From: CBDFGE01 sp965247055
Lineage (GTDB): Bacteria > Chloroflexota > Dehalococcoidia > Lucifugimonadales > JAGWBF01
NCBI GenBank assembly: GCA_965247055.1
Contig: CBDFGE010000002.1
Coordinates: forward strand, 186,001 to 250,000
Direction of reading: 5' to 3'
DNA: 64,000 bases
Position 1 is the stretch's first letter; each line of letters opens with the position of its first letter. Both the position numbers and the translations under genes were made by a program. Of this stretch, positions 16,686-24,697 are shown piece after piece. The notes below the pieces were generated by a model that did not search any database, had not been told where the DNA came from, and worked only from the letters and a program-made list of their open reading frames with translations.

Positions 16686-17414
16686 GCGCTGCGTCATCTC
16701 CGCGCCATGTTTGCTGCATGAGTGCAAGTGATGTGGGTGGTAAGGCCCCGAAAGTATTGCCAAAGGGGCAATGGGGCGTAATACTGAGATTGTTATCAGG
16801 TTTTTCCAGTGTTTCTTTGCCTTAGAAACCTGGGGGTCCTTTCCCTGAGCCCGGGATGTACCAGAGGGATCGAGCCATGCTCTCCCAACGGTCGCCCAAG
16901 AGGGATGTTTCCACAAAGGCCGGAGTGCGTCCTGCGTTTCGACCTTTCGATACGACGGTTGGAGTGCCCCATGCCCTCTGACCGTCTCCCCATGCCTGCG
17001 GCATAGCTCTTCAGACAGCTAGGCCGCAGCTTCGACACGCGCCGGTCTGCCATTTGCATCGCAGGCTGGCCGCTTCACGTCACCGCAGCCTCCCCAGAGT
17101 CGGCGCGCCATATAGACCCTGGCCGAGCTGCGCCCTTTTACACCCGCGTCTGTTCCGTGACCACGTCGTAGGGCAGCCGCGCCGCGTCTTCGTAGCTCCC
17201 CAGAACTCGCGTTGCGACGAAGAGACCCTGGCCGAGCTGCGTCTTTTCCACCCTGGCCCCTCTGCGTTCGATGCGCGGACCAGGCCGGGGACAAGTCACG
17301 CTGCGTTCACGTGAGGCATCCCACCGTGGGCGGAGTGTGTCCATCGTCAACCAACCCATAAGCCACGACCCGTGCTGTGGATGCCGGTGCGGGCGATACA
17401 GAAGGAGGTGCGTA
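16686..17414. other. Long intergenic region with direct repeats (copy B)
   Basis: GACCCTGGCCGAGCTGCG occurs at about 17,115 and again at about 17,225, with partly matching flanks, the same 110-base spacing as in copy A. The stretch TAATACTGAGATTGTTATCAGG (about 16,780) is followed by TTTTCC and may end the coiled-coil transcript. No coding frame is consistently open in both copies. Confidence 0.45.
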
Positions 17415-17688
17415 TTGCACATCAAGGAACGGGTCCCCACGGGTCCTGGCCGCCGTCGCCGGGACCGCAAGAGCCATGCGGCGGCACAAGCGGAGGACGC
17501 TGGCGGCAGGCGTGACGTTGCTCCTGGTAACGCCCCTGTTGACCGGTTCAGGCGTTGACGCCTTCACCGTCAACGCCCTGGCCCTAGGCGTGGGGGCGCT
17601 GATGCTCCGGCGGTTCATGGGCGCAAGGAACAGGAAACAGGCGATACAAGCACTACGGCAATCGAAAGTAGAAAGGAGAGCACGATGA
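17415..17688 (+). pseudogene. Small membrane protein (copy B), frameshifted near its start
   Basis: The ribosome site GAAGGAGGTGCGT is kept, but the ATG of copy A is ATTG here; TTG 17415 would read MHIKERVPTG, matching copy A's MHEKERG, and one extra base near 17,430 then moves the frame. The remainder (RVLAAVAGTARAMRRHKRR.., two hydrophobic segments LLLVTPLLTGSG and VNALALGVGALML) lies in the frame that ends at 17,688. An internal ATG (MRRHKRR) could still produce the membrane part. Its TGA overlaps the next gene's ATG. Confidence 0.55.
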
Positions 17689-18155
17689 CAACGGCAGTGA
17701 TGAATTACGGAACGATGGTAGTGGGTGAAAGGCCCAGGCGCAGTCTGGAGGAGCTGGTGGACCGGGTGATGGATGCCCTCTTTGCCAGCAACCGCGAGCA
17801 GTCAACGGCGCAGAGCGTGGCCAAGAGCGTCCACGACGCACGGCGGCTGCGGAAGGCGGGGAACCTCGACGGTGCGTTGACGCTCATAGCCGACCTGGAC
17901 ACCGCCACGGCGGATGCGCGCGAGACGCGTTGGGCCTACGCCGAGTGGCAGGACCTGGTGCGACGACGGTTCGGGCAAAGCGAGACCCTGGTCTACAGCC
18001 AGGGCGCCGGCAGAGCTGCGGCGCTCGCTCCCCACGGCGACGGGACCGTGAAAGTCCTGACCGTGCTGGGGATGGTGTGGCAGCCAGGCAAGGTGGTCTC
18101 CGCGAGGAGCCTGCGGGGCCTGAAGCCCCTGAAAGGAGGTGGGTCATGGTCGTAG
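17685..18155 (+). CDS. Conserved 156-residue mobile-cassette protein (copy B)
   Basis: Start ATG 17685, after GAAAGGAGAGCACG. Exactly the length of the copy A protein (7059-7529), with the core RSLEELVDRVMDALFASN and SVHDARRLRKAGNLDGAL retained. The spread of differences over the whole length, mostly conservative, indicates divergence under selection, unlike the nearly identical C-terminal part of the coiled-coil gene. The 3' end overlaps the primase start by ten bases. Family not recognised. Confidence 0.65.
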   Translation: MTTAVMNYGTMVVGERPRRSLEELVDRVMDALFASNREQSTAQSVAKSVHDARRLRKAGNLDGALTLIADLDTATADARETRWAYAEWQDLVRRRFGQSETLVYSQGAGRAAALAPHGDGTVKVLTVLGMVWQPGKVVSARSLRGLKPLKGGGSWS

Positions 18156-18355
18156 CCAACACACAGGTTGACCTGGCGGCCCTCAAGAGCCGCCATTCCC
18201 TGGGTGACGTGGTGGAGGCGTCGGGCGTACAGCTGAGGGGAAGGGGCAGGGTCCGACAGGGCGTCTGCCCCTTCCACCAGGAGGTCGAGGGCCTGACCCG
18301 AGCCTGTGCTTGGGATTGGCAGGCTTGGCCGTGGTGCTGCGTAGCTAGTGACTGA
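18146..18355 (+). pseudogene. DnaG-type primase, N-terminal fragment
   Basis: ATG 18146 follows AAAGGAGGTGGGTC. It reads VDLAALKSRHSLGDVVEASG.. then GVCPFHQE, the first half of a CHC2 zinc finger (Cys-x2-His), as at the start of DnaG or phage primases. After about 50 residues homology ends (VEGLTRACAW..) and a TGA follows; the second pair of zinc ligands, the TOPRIM domain and everything after are missing. The next 80 bases show no continuation, so the gene was cut by deletion. It supports replication genes in the ancestral element. Confidence 0.65.
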
Positions 18356-18421
18356 GGGAGTCTTCGACTGTCTTGCTCTTGACCAGCGGAGCCTCACGGC
18401 TGCCTTCGCTCTGGGCAGACA

Positions 18422-18600
18422 GGGCATGAACGGGTTATCCAGGTCAAGGCGGTCGCGGTTGGCTTCGGTGGATTCATCCGACGGCGCAAGCGGCTCAAGG
18501 CTGTGGTCGCGGTCGCGCTGCCATTGACCGGCGGCGAGCCCTTCGCACTGAATCACCTCGGCCTCGGCATAGGCTCGCTGCCTACATGGGCCGTTCCTCG
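18422..18600 (+). pseudogene. Second remnant of the small membrane-protein gene
   Basis: One frame reads HERVIQVKAVAVGFGGFIRR.. then RRRKRLKAVVAVALPLTGGE and NHLGLGIGSLP. Compared with copy A (FLRRRKPLG.., APLLTGIG.., NLLGLGIGALF), this is the same protein in decayed form, lying downstream of the primase fragment instead of upstream of the 156-residue gene. No start codon or ribosome site. Confidence 0.5.
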
Positions 18601-18679
18601 TGCGCCGCCGCCCGGTAGGAAGGCTCCATCGCCGCTGACAGTGGAGCCTCCGAGCCAATCACAGCCCATCCCAATCCAC

Positions 18680-18713
18680 AAGGGTCGTCTCTTCGAGGCG
18701 GCCCTTCTTCTTT
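18680..18713 (+). promoter_or_regulatory. Terminator-like hairpin in leader of multi-HTH gene (copy B)
   Basis: AAGGGTCGTCTCTTCGAGGC with GGCCCTT forms a stem with a TTCG loop and is followed by CTTCTTT. A second perfect hairpin, GCCCGCAAGCGGGC, follows directly. Both lie 50-85 bases upstream of ATG 18765, a likely attenuator or the end of the upstream transcript. Confidence 0.5.
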
Positions 18714-18764
18714 GCCCGCAAGCGGGCGCAGGTCAAAGACAACACAACGCAGGAGGACAGAACG

Positions 18765-19385
18765 ATGACGACGGCAACATTAGTGACGGGAACTCGGACG
18801 ATGGAAACGGCGGCATCTGAGACTGAGCTCAGGGCTGCGGCGAGGCGTCATGGGCTCACGATGAAAGAGCTGGCGGCGAAGATGGGTGTGTCTGCGAGCC
18901 ACCTGTCGGGGGTTGCCACGGGGCGTGAACCATGGACCCCGAGGATGCGCAAAAGGGCGGTATCGGTGTTGGGAGAGGTCCCGGGGCAGGGGCTTGTCTA
19001 CCGCCATGGATCCGTGGTGAGCGGGGAGAGTAGCTACATCCGGGAGCGGGCTCGTGCTCTGGGCATGAGTATGCAGGACGTGGCCGAGCGTGTGGGGGTG
19101 ACTCCCGGCTACATTACGCAAGTGTCGCGTGGTCATAGGAATATGGGCGTGAAGGTCCACGCGCGGGTCGAGTCGGCGTTGGAGGCTCCGGCGAAGGTCG
19201 CGCCTGCGCCGTTCGCCCGCGCCGACCGTGAAGCTGTGTGGGGTCGGATAGAGGCTCACAGGATCAGTCAGAACGAGGTTGCCCGTCGTGCCGGCATCAG
19301 CTCCAGTCATCTTTCCCAGATCATGACTGGCAGGGCAAATCCGTCGCCGGGGGTTCTGAAGAGACTGCACGGGGTCCTGTTCTAA
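18765..19385 (+). CDS. Three-domain HTH (XRE/Cro-type) regulator, shortened
   Basis: Start ATG 18765, after CAGGAGGACAGAACG. 206 residues with three HTH units: LTMKELAAKMGVSASHLSGV, MSMQDVAERVGVTPGYITQV and ISQNEVARRAGISSSHLSQI. It has one middle unit fewer than copy A. It ends at TAA directly after KRLHGVLF, where copy A continues QRSEAEERV. All DNA-binding units remain, so the short product could still bind DNA, perhaps interfering with copy A. Confidence 0.7.
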   Translation: MTTATLVTGTRTMETAASETELRAAARRHGLTMKELAAKMGVSASHLSGVATGREPWTPRMRKRAVSVLGEVPGQGLVYRHGSVVSGESSYIRERARALGMSMQDVAERVGVTPGYITQVSRGHRNMGVKVHARVESALEAPAKVAPAPFARADREAVWGRIEAHRISQNEVARRAGISSSHLSQIMTGRANPSPGVLKRLHGVLF

Positions 19386-19655
19386 CGGTCGAAGGCGGAG
19401 GAGCGGGTCATGCCCGCCGAGGTGAAGGTGCTGGGCTGGCGGAAGGGTGAGCGGCGCGGAGTGGTGGTGCGGGGTGCCGGTGGTCCAGGGCATAAGGTCG
19501 GCGGCGGCACCGTTCGGATCGGCGGTCGTGTGCCCTGGGGCGCGAAGGCGGACTTTGCTTATCGTGCGGGATATGACGGTCGGGCCCGGGTGTCGGTGAC
19601 TCCCGTGGTTGAGAGGGGCTATTCCGGTATGTTGACGCAACGGGAGTTTGGATAA
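19386..19655 (+). pseudogene. Detached C-terminal part of the multi-HTH gene
   Basis: The same frame continues after TAA as RSKAEERVMPAEVKVLGWRK.. to ..RGYSGMLTQREFG, matching copy A's C-terminal domain along its full length. ATG 19410 (MPAEVKVLGW) could start a separate 81-residue product, although no strong ribosome site is seen. Confidence 0.6.
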
Positions 19656-19766
19656 TGCTTAGTCCAATGTTGCAACCATGTGACGACCGGTGGCGGTCTT
19701 CGTGGGATGATGGTGTTCCGGGGCCTGGCGTTCGGTTCCGGAGTGAAGATACTAAGGAGGTGGAGC

Positions 19767-20120
19767 ATGTTTAAGGCAGAGTACCGGTCGGAGGGTGCTG
19801 ACATCTGGGAGGTCGAGCTTGTCTTGCTCTCCACGCCCAGTGAGCAGGCTCGGTTAGGGGAGGGTGGAGAGGTCTTTGCCAGGTGCTACGGCATGGTCAG
19901 GTCGTGGGGTCTGGTGGACTTCGAGGTGGACTTGCCCGTGGAGTTCAGTCCGTCGCTGCTCCGCGTTGGCGTGAAGCAGCGCGCCCTGGTCAGTTGGGCG
20001 CCTGTTCCGGTGGATGGGGTTCCGCAGCTAGGGCTGCGTGTTGTTGACGTTACGGGGGGCTGTAACGGAGGCCAGGCGTGGCTTGGAGCTTGGTCTTTGG
20101 ATGGTCGAGCTGCCACCTGA
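19767..20120 (+). CDS. Hypothetical 117-residue protein
   Basis: Start ATG 19767, chosen for the strong site AAGGAGGTGGAGC; the longer frame from 19680 has no support. It reads MFKAEYRSEGADIWEVELVL.. and ..FARCYGMVRSWGLVDFEVDL.., ending ..LDGRAAT. Alternating hydrophobic residues suggest a beta-rich, cytosolic protein. No family recognised. Copy A has no counterpart at the same place, so it may be specific to cassette B. Confidence 0.5.
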   Translation: MFKAEYRSEGADIWEVELVLLSTPSEQARLGEGGEVFARCYGMVRSWGLVDFEVDLPVEFSPSLLRVGVKQRALVSWAPVPVDGVPQLGLRVVDVTGGCNGGQAWLGAWSLDGRAAT

Positions 20121-20512
20121 CTTTCGATGCGGACGCAACGGGCTCAACAGCCCGCCCCGTCCTGCATACGGCGGGAACGGCCATGCATCTGCCCCAGCCA
20201 ACGAGAACAGCCAATAGGACGAGGCTGCGGAGCCGTATCGTCCACTGTTATCCTCGGCCGAGTTCATAGCCGAGGAACCGGTGAAATCGTCCAGAAGAAA
20301 CGAGACTCCAAGACCCGCAACCCTCTCCCCCGCACGAGTGGGCACTCAAATTGGAACAAGAACGAGAGGAGGAGCTGGTCGGCCTGCCTCCTGGCTAGGC
20401 GGGCGCAGGTCGCTGACATGAAGGCTAAAGGGGAGGCCGCCGCGCATTTGCGGCAGTCTCCCCTATTCCTTTGTTGATATTTAGGGGCTTAACTGCGTTT
20501 CCGGAATCTCCA
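20121..20512. other. Small-ORF remnant and cassette end (copy B)
   Basis: 20.24-20.40 kb contains the frameshifted counterpart of the small ORF at 5.06 kb (AEFIAEEPVK.. in one frame, HEWALKLEQEREEEL in another). No intact gene. The rest up to the IS1182 end is the terminator and unassigned sequence. Confidence 0.45.
20429..20464 (+). terminator. Hairpin at the end of cassette B
   Basis: AGGGGAG (20429-20435) pairs with CTCCCCT (20458-20464), with an inner CCGC/GCGG stem, followed by the T-rich ATTCCTTTGTTG. Confidence 0.6.
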
Positions 20513-22200
20513 TATGCGAGCCTGTCTCAGAAGTCAGGGAAGTGGTAGGTAGAACCGTGTTTGGTGTACCTTTGAGGTGACCCTGAGATGGGAGTGAATC
20601 AGATGCCGCTTCGAGACATGGACCGAGAGCAGATGTGGCTGTTGCCGCCGTCTCTTGACGAGCTGGTGCCATTGGACCACCCAGCGCGATTCGTGGCTGA
20701 GTTCGTGGACGCGTTGGATAGGGAGGGCTGGTCAGAGCTTGGCGTGGAGATAGAAGGGGATCCGATGGGAGCGCCGGCCTACCATCCTCGTGCGCTGCTG
20801 AGCGTGTGGCTGTACGGCTTCATGACCGGTGTGCGCTCATGCCGGAAGCTGGAGGCGGCCTGCCGGGACCAGATACCGTACCTGTGGCTGACCGGGTGGC
20901 AGCATCCCGACCACAACACCTTGTGGCGATTCTACAAAGGACACAGGCAAGCCATGAGGAAGCTGTTTGAGCGGACGGTTCGCACGGCGGTGACGATGAA
21001 ACTGGTGGACCTGGCGGTGCAGGCGGTGGATGGTACAAAGGTGAACGCCAACGCATCGGTGTACAGGACCCACAACGCTGAGGAACTGCGCCAGTTATTG
21101 AGCCGTGTAGAAGCGGCGATACGTGACCTTGAAGCTCAGAACGAAGCGGGAGAAGATACGGTCACCGCCCATCTGCCTCAGGGAGCTGGCCAACAAGGAG
21201 ATGCTGAGGGAGCAAGTAAGGCAGGCGATGGCCGACCTTGAGAGTAAGGAACGCCAGAAGCGCATTAACCTCACTGACGGAGACGCCCGGCTGATGAAGG
21301 CGCGTGGCAGCGTTCTGCTTGGCTACAACGCCCAGGCTATGGTCTCACCCTTAGAACCTGACGGGGGAGCGACCGGCATGTTTATCACGGCGGTTGACAT
21401 GGCAGACGATGGTCGTGACGACCCTCAATTGGTTCCCATGATTGAGCAAGCTGAGGAGACGACGGGAACAAAATCAGAGATGACGTTGCCATATGCCGCT
21501 TACCACTCCGGGAAGGGCTTGGAAGGATGCGCTCGTAGAGGCCAGTCGGTTGCGATGCCGGAGACGCGACAACAGTTGCTTGGGGACCCATATCACAAGG
21601 ACCGATTTACCTATGACGAGCACAGCGACAGCTTCAGGTGTCCACAAGGACAGAGGCTCCAGTTTCTTCGTATCCAACGCTTGAATGGAGTCCCGTGGCG
21701 TCTGTACCGGGCCTCTGAAGGCATCTGTCAGGCGTGCCCGGCCTTCGGAGTCTGTACGAAGTCCAAAGAATTCGGCCGTAGTGTGACGATAGGGCCTTAC
21801 GACGCTGCGCTGCGCCGTCATCGTGTCTGGATGTCTACCAACGAAGCTAGAGATGCGTACAAACGGAGAAAGCCGTTGGTCGAACCGGTCTTCGGAATCA
21901 TCAAAGAGCAACTGGCGGCTCGGAGATTCTTGTTGCGTGGCTTCGCGAACGTGTCGGCCGAGTGGACTCTGTTGGGCACAGCCTTCGACCTGCGCACCCT
22001 CTGGCGAGTGTGGCGCCTCGGCGTCTTTGCCGAACTACTTCGCGGCCCAAAGCCTCACTTCGCTTCCTAAACCGTCGCGATAGCAGCGGGCACCCACTGG
22101 TCGCAGTCCCACCACCTGCTTTTGCCCTACAGGCTAGCCCGTGTGGTGAGCATCGTTGACCCAAGCTGGTCGCAACATCGCTTTTGGGACAGGCTCATAT
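20513..22200 (+). mobile_element. IS1182-type insertion sequence
   Basis: Left end TATGCGAGCCTGTCTCAGAA (from about 20,513) and the reverse complement of the right end, TATATGAGCCTGTCCCAAAA (to about 22,200), are imperfect terminal inverted repeats. They enclose one damaged transposase gene. About 1.69 kb, normal for the family. Confidence 0.75.
20588..22070 (+). pseudogene. IS1182-family transposase with one-base frameshift
   Basis: ATG 20588, or 20603 (MPLRDMDREQMWLLPPSLDE). The N-terminal domain (HPRALLSVWLYGFMTGVRSC, LTGWQHPDHNTLWRFYKGHR) is the InsH/DUF772 type, and the first DDE Asp lies in VQAVDGTKVNANAS. At 21,181-21,183 a GGG run has one G too many: before it the frame reads TAHLPQ, after it the other frame reads ELANKEMLREQVRQAM. 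The second part carries ITAVDMADDGRDD, the Cys-rich ICQACPAFGVCTKS and KPLVEPVFGIIKEQ. With one G removed the gene is a continuous family-length transposase. Confidence 0.8.
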
Positions 22201-22513
22201 AGGGGCCTTTTTGCATTTCGATCCGAGTAGGTTGTCGCACCAAAGGGGAGGTCAGCGTTGGATGACGGTAGCTGCCCCTGCCTATCCATATGTGAGGTCC
22301 TTTTTTGTTGCCCAAAATTATCGTGGGCACGAAGGAGAGGGTAGTCAAAGCGGCGGCCCAACATTCTTCGGGCGGACGCCATCAGCCGCACGGGGAGCCG
22401 AACTCCTTGTGTCCCCCGTATTCGACGAGTTCCCTCCTGGATAAAAGATAGCCTGCGTATTGAATGGTGTGGTATGCTACATCAGCAACGTCTACACCTT
22501 CCGGGACAGTGCC
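22201..22513. other. Intergenic, nothing recognised
   Basis: No coding frame with support. GGTATGCTAC (about 22,471) may be a -10 region for the HTH gene that follows. Confidence 0.4.
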
Positions 22514-22711
22514 ATGAACAAGCTAGACGAGTATACCGTGCCCCAGGCGGCGTCCATTCTCAATGTGAGTGAGGAGACCGTTCGCCGGAACATCAGGTCG
22601 AAGCGCCTGGTGGCTTTGCGACGGGGAACCCAATGGTTTGTCCAGCACGCAGTCCTTGTGCGCTTCGCCAAAAACTACGATCCCAAGACGGGCAAGATAA
22701 AGGAGGAGTGA
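22514..22711 (+). CDS. Excisionase-like HTH protein
   Basis: ATG 22514 gives 65 residues: MNKLDEYTVPQAASILNVSE.. and ..VRRNIRSKRLVALRRGTQWF. This is the winged helix of the HTH_17/excisionase family (YTVxQAAxxLxVSxxTVRRxI...G). Such proteins bind DNA as small recombination directionality factors or regulators. A longer frame from 22460 has no ribosome site. No recombinase is directly next to it. Confidence 0.7.
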   Translation: MNKLDEYTVPQAASILNVSEETVRRNIRSKRLVALRRGTQWFVQHAVLVRFAKNYDPKTGKIKEE

Positions 22712-22883
22712 TAGGGACCTGGGTGACGATGTGCTTACGATTCTCTCTAGGACTCCGAGCCTCACAGTTTGTCGGGCTCGTCGAAATGAGGCCGCTCAAG
22801 CTCGATGCGGACTTGTGGAGGCTGCTGAGAGAGGTTCTGGAGCAGACGCTCCAGAACTGTGTTCGGCTTAGGTGCCTCGCGCC

Positions 22884-24278
22884 ATGAGCAGCCACCGGAC
22901 TGTGCCGGTGCGCGATGATGCCTGGCGGGCCGGTGGTGACAACCTTGCGCCGACCCCCGCGACTGACTGGCCCCAACCCTGGTTGGGACGCCTGCTGCTC
23001 GTCTCCCTGCTGGTGATGCTGAACCTGCCTTTGACCTTCACCTTGATTACCCGAACAGACCCATACGGGTTCTTCACACTGAAGTCCGTATCAGCCTATC
23101 CTCTGCCGCTGGTTCTGTCTACCGGACTGAGTTCGGCTCTCGCCTTGGTGGGGTACGTTTGCTATCGCTGGCTCCGGGGGCGACAGCGGTGGTTCACGGG
23201 AGGTCACTGGAGTCCGCTCACCAGGGGCGCGGTGTTGTGTGCGCCGCCTGTGCTTCTCGCATACCTACCGATCATCGTCCTATCGAGCCACGGGTGGAAG
23301 CCAACTCATTTGGCGTTGGGAGCGGCGATTGCCGGAGCGCTGACCGTCACCCACGCCCTCAGAGACTCGGAGATGAGCCTTGATCCGGCTCAGGCTCGAT
23401 ACTGGTTCATCTGTGCCCTGGGCTCGATCCTTGTGTTCCTCGTCCTCTGCATCGGCGCGATGGTCGTGCTGTACAAGGTCGAGCAGTTCCCCGCGTCCGG
23501 CAATATGCTGTGGACATGGGAATACCGCTGGTCGGAACTGGGATATCCCCCCGAAGAGTATGACACATGGCACCGCGACGGCCTCCTGGCCTTTACGGCG
23601 ATAGGAGTGGCTTTCATGATCGCGGCGCTTGGCGGAAGCATGTTGGGGTCGATTCTAAAGTGGACGCGGTCGGAGGAGGGCGGCGGAATTGCCCATCGTG
23701 TACCAGCCACAATGCAGGAGTATCCGGATGCACCTCCTTGGGTCGCCGGTATCGCTCGGCAGATTGAGCCCCTGGGCCCATCCAATGGGAATGAAGCGGA
23801 GTATGTCGCCGTGTTCAATGGCTACGAGATTGAAATCACGGGCGGCCAATATCAGCGTTTGGTAGGTGGCAAGTACGATTTGCTCCATGACGTTGACCTG
23901 CTTGTAGACAAGGCGGCTGGCAACGTGTTCCTTCGTACTGATGGGACGTGGGCCAAGCTCGATTTTCGCGTTCGCGACAAAGCCTCGGCCATCCGCAGCG
24001 GTCCCTTCTCCCTGTTGTGCATCTACGCCCGCAGTCCCGGTAAGCGTTTCGCTAACGGGGAGTTGAGGACCCTTCTGGATCGGGAGTTAGGCAATCACGT
24101 GGAGCTCAATGTACGAGACTTCGTGTTCCAGCTTCAGAGGAGGACTCCCCGGCTGCCCGTAGGACGTGATGCAACGGGGTCTTTCTTGGACCAATCGGCA
24201 AACGTGTGCTTCCTGGACCTGCAGCGGTCGCCAACGGACAACGGCGGCACTCAGACCAACGGACCGCAGCTCCTCTGA
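22884..24278 (+). CDS. Polytopic membrane protein with soluble C-terminal domain
   Basis: ATG 22884 (MSSHRTVPVRDDAWRAG..). 464 residues. Five or six hydrophobic segments in the first 240: LLLVSLLVMLNLPLTFTLI, LPLVLSTGLSSALALVGYV, GAVLCAPPVLLAYLPIIVL, LALGAAIAGALTVTHAL, FICALGSILVFLVLCIGAMV and LLAFTAIGVAFMIAALGGSM. Residues about 265-464 are soluble, with FNGYEIEITGGQYQRLVGGK and TDGTWAKLDFRVRDKASAIR. No family recognised. No operon partner within 300 bases downstream. Confidence 0.6.
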   Translation: MSSHRTVPVRDDAWRAGGDNLAPTPATDWPQPWLGRLLLVSLLVMLNLPLTFTLITRTDPYGFFTLKSVSAYPLPLVLSTGLSSALALVGYVCYRWLRGRQRWFTGGHWSPLTRGAVLCAPPVLLAYLPIIVLSSHGWKPTHLALGAAIAGALTVTHALRDSEMSLDPAQARYWFICALGSILVFLVLCIGAMVVLYKVEQFPASGNMLWTWEYRWSELGYPPEEYDTWHRDGLLAFTAIGVAFMIAALGGSMLGSILKWTRSEEGGGIAHRVPATMQEYPDAPPWVAGIARQIEPLGPSNGNEAEYVAVFNGYEIEITGGQYQRLVGGKYDLLHDVDLLVDKAAGNVFLRTDGTWAKLDFRVRDKASAIRSGPFSLLCIYARSPGKRFANGELRTLLDRELGNHVELNVRDFVFQLQRRTPRLPVGRDATGSFLDQSANVCFLDLQRSPTDNGGTQTNGPQLL

Positions 24279-24697
24279 ATGCTGCTGTGCCATCGCCGGC
24301 AGCCGGGGCTAGTCGACGGGGTAGACCCTCCGATGGAGATTCACCCCTCTGAACGCTTGTGGTTCTACGTTTTGCGACGTACACGCCCACTATCCGACGC
24401 CTACTCCACTTGGCAACTAGAGGATCGCGCAAGAGAATATAGTTCCGGAAGAGCGCGATTCGGAGAACTGGTATGAAGGCTCGCCACGCGGGGATGGATT
24501 GTGGCCTCGCCCGCACCCATGTGCGGCCACGGTAGGGGGTCACCGGAGACGGCAGATGCCTTTCGTGATCGGCCGGAACAGCGACGCGGAGACGCTACCC
24601 CGTACTTGGCGTGGAAACGAGACTACCTCTGCCTGGATGTAGTTGTTCAGTGAACACCAATGCCCAGAACCTTTACCTAAAGGAGGGTTCACACAAC
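24279..24697. other. Intergenic, no gene recognised
   Basis: Short frames only. The ribosome site TAAAGGAGGG at its end belongs to the lipoprotein gene. Confidence 0.45.

Larger units (their letters stand above)
15555..20470 (+). repeat. Mobile cassette copy B
   Basis: Same gene order as copy A but on the plus strand, and more damaged: frameshifted membrane protein, truncated primase, an extra membrane-protein remnant, stop in the multi-HTH gene, and frameshifted small ORF. It ends with a terminator-like hairpin at 20,429-20,464. Confidence 0.8.

Noticed and set aside
19384..19386. In-frame TAA in the multi-HTH gene as a recoded codon
   Set aside because: TAA is not used for selenocysteine, no hairpin follows, and the paralogue has Gln.
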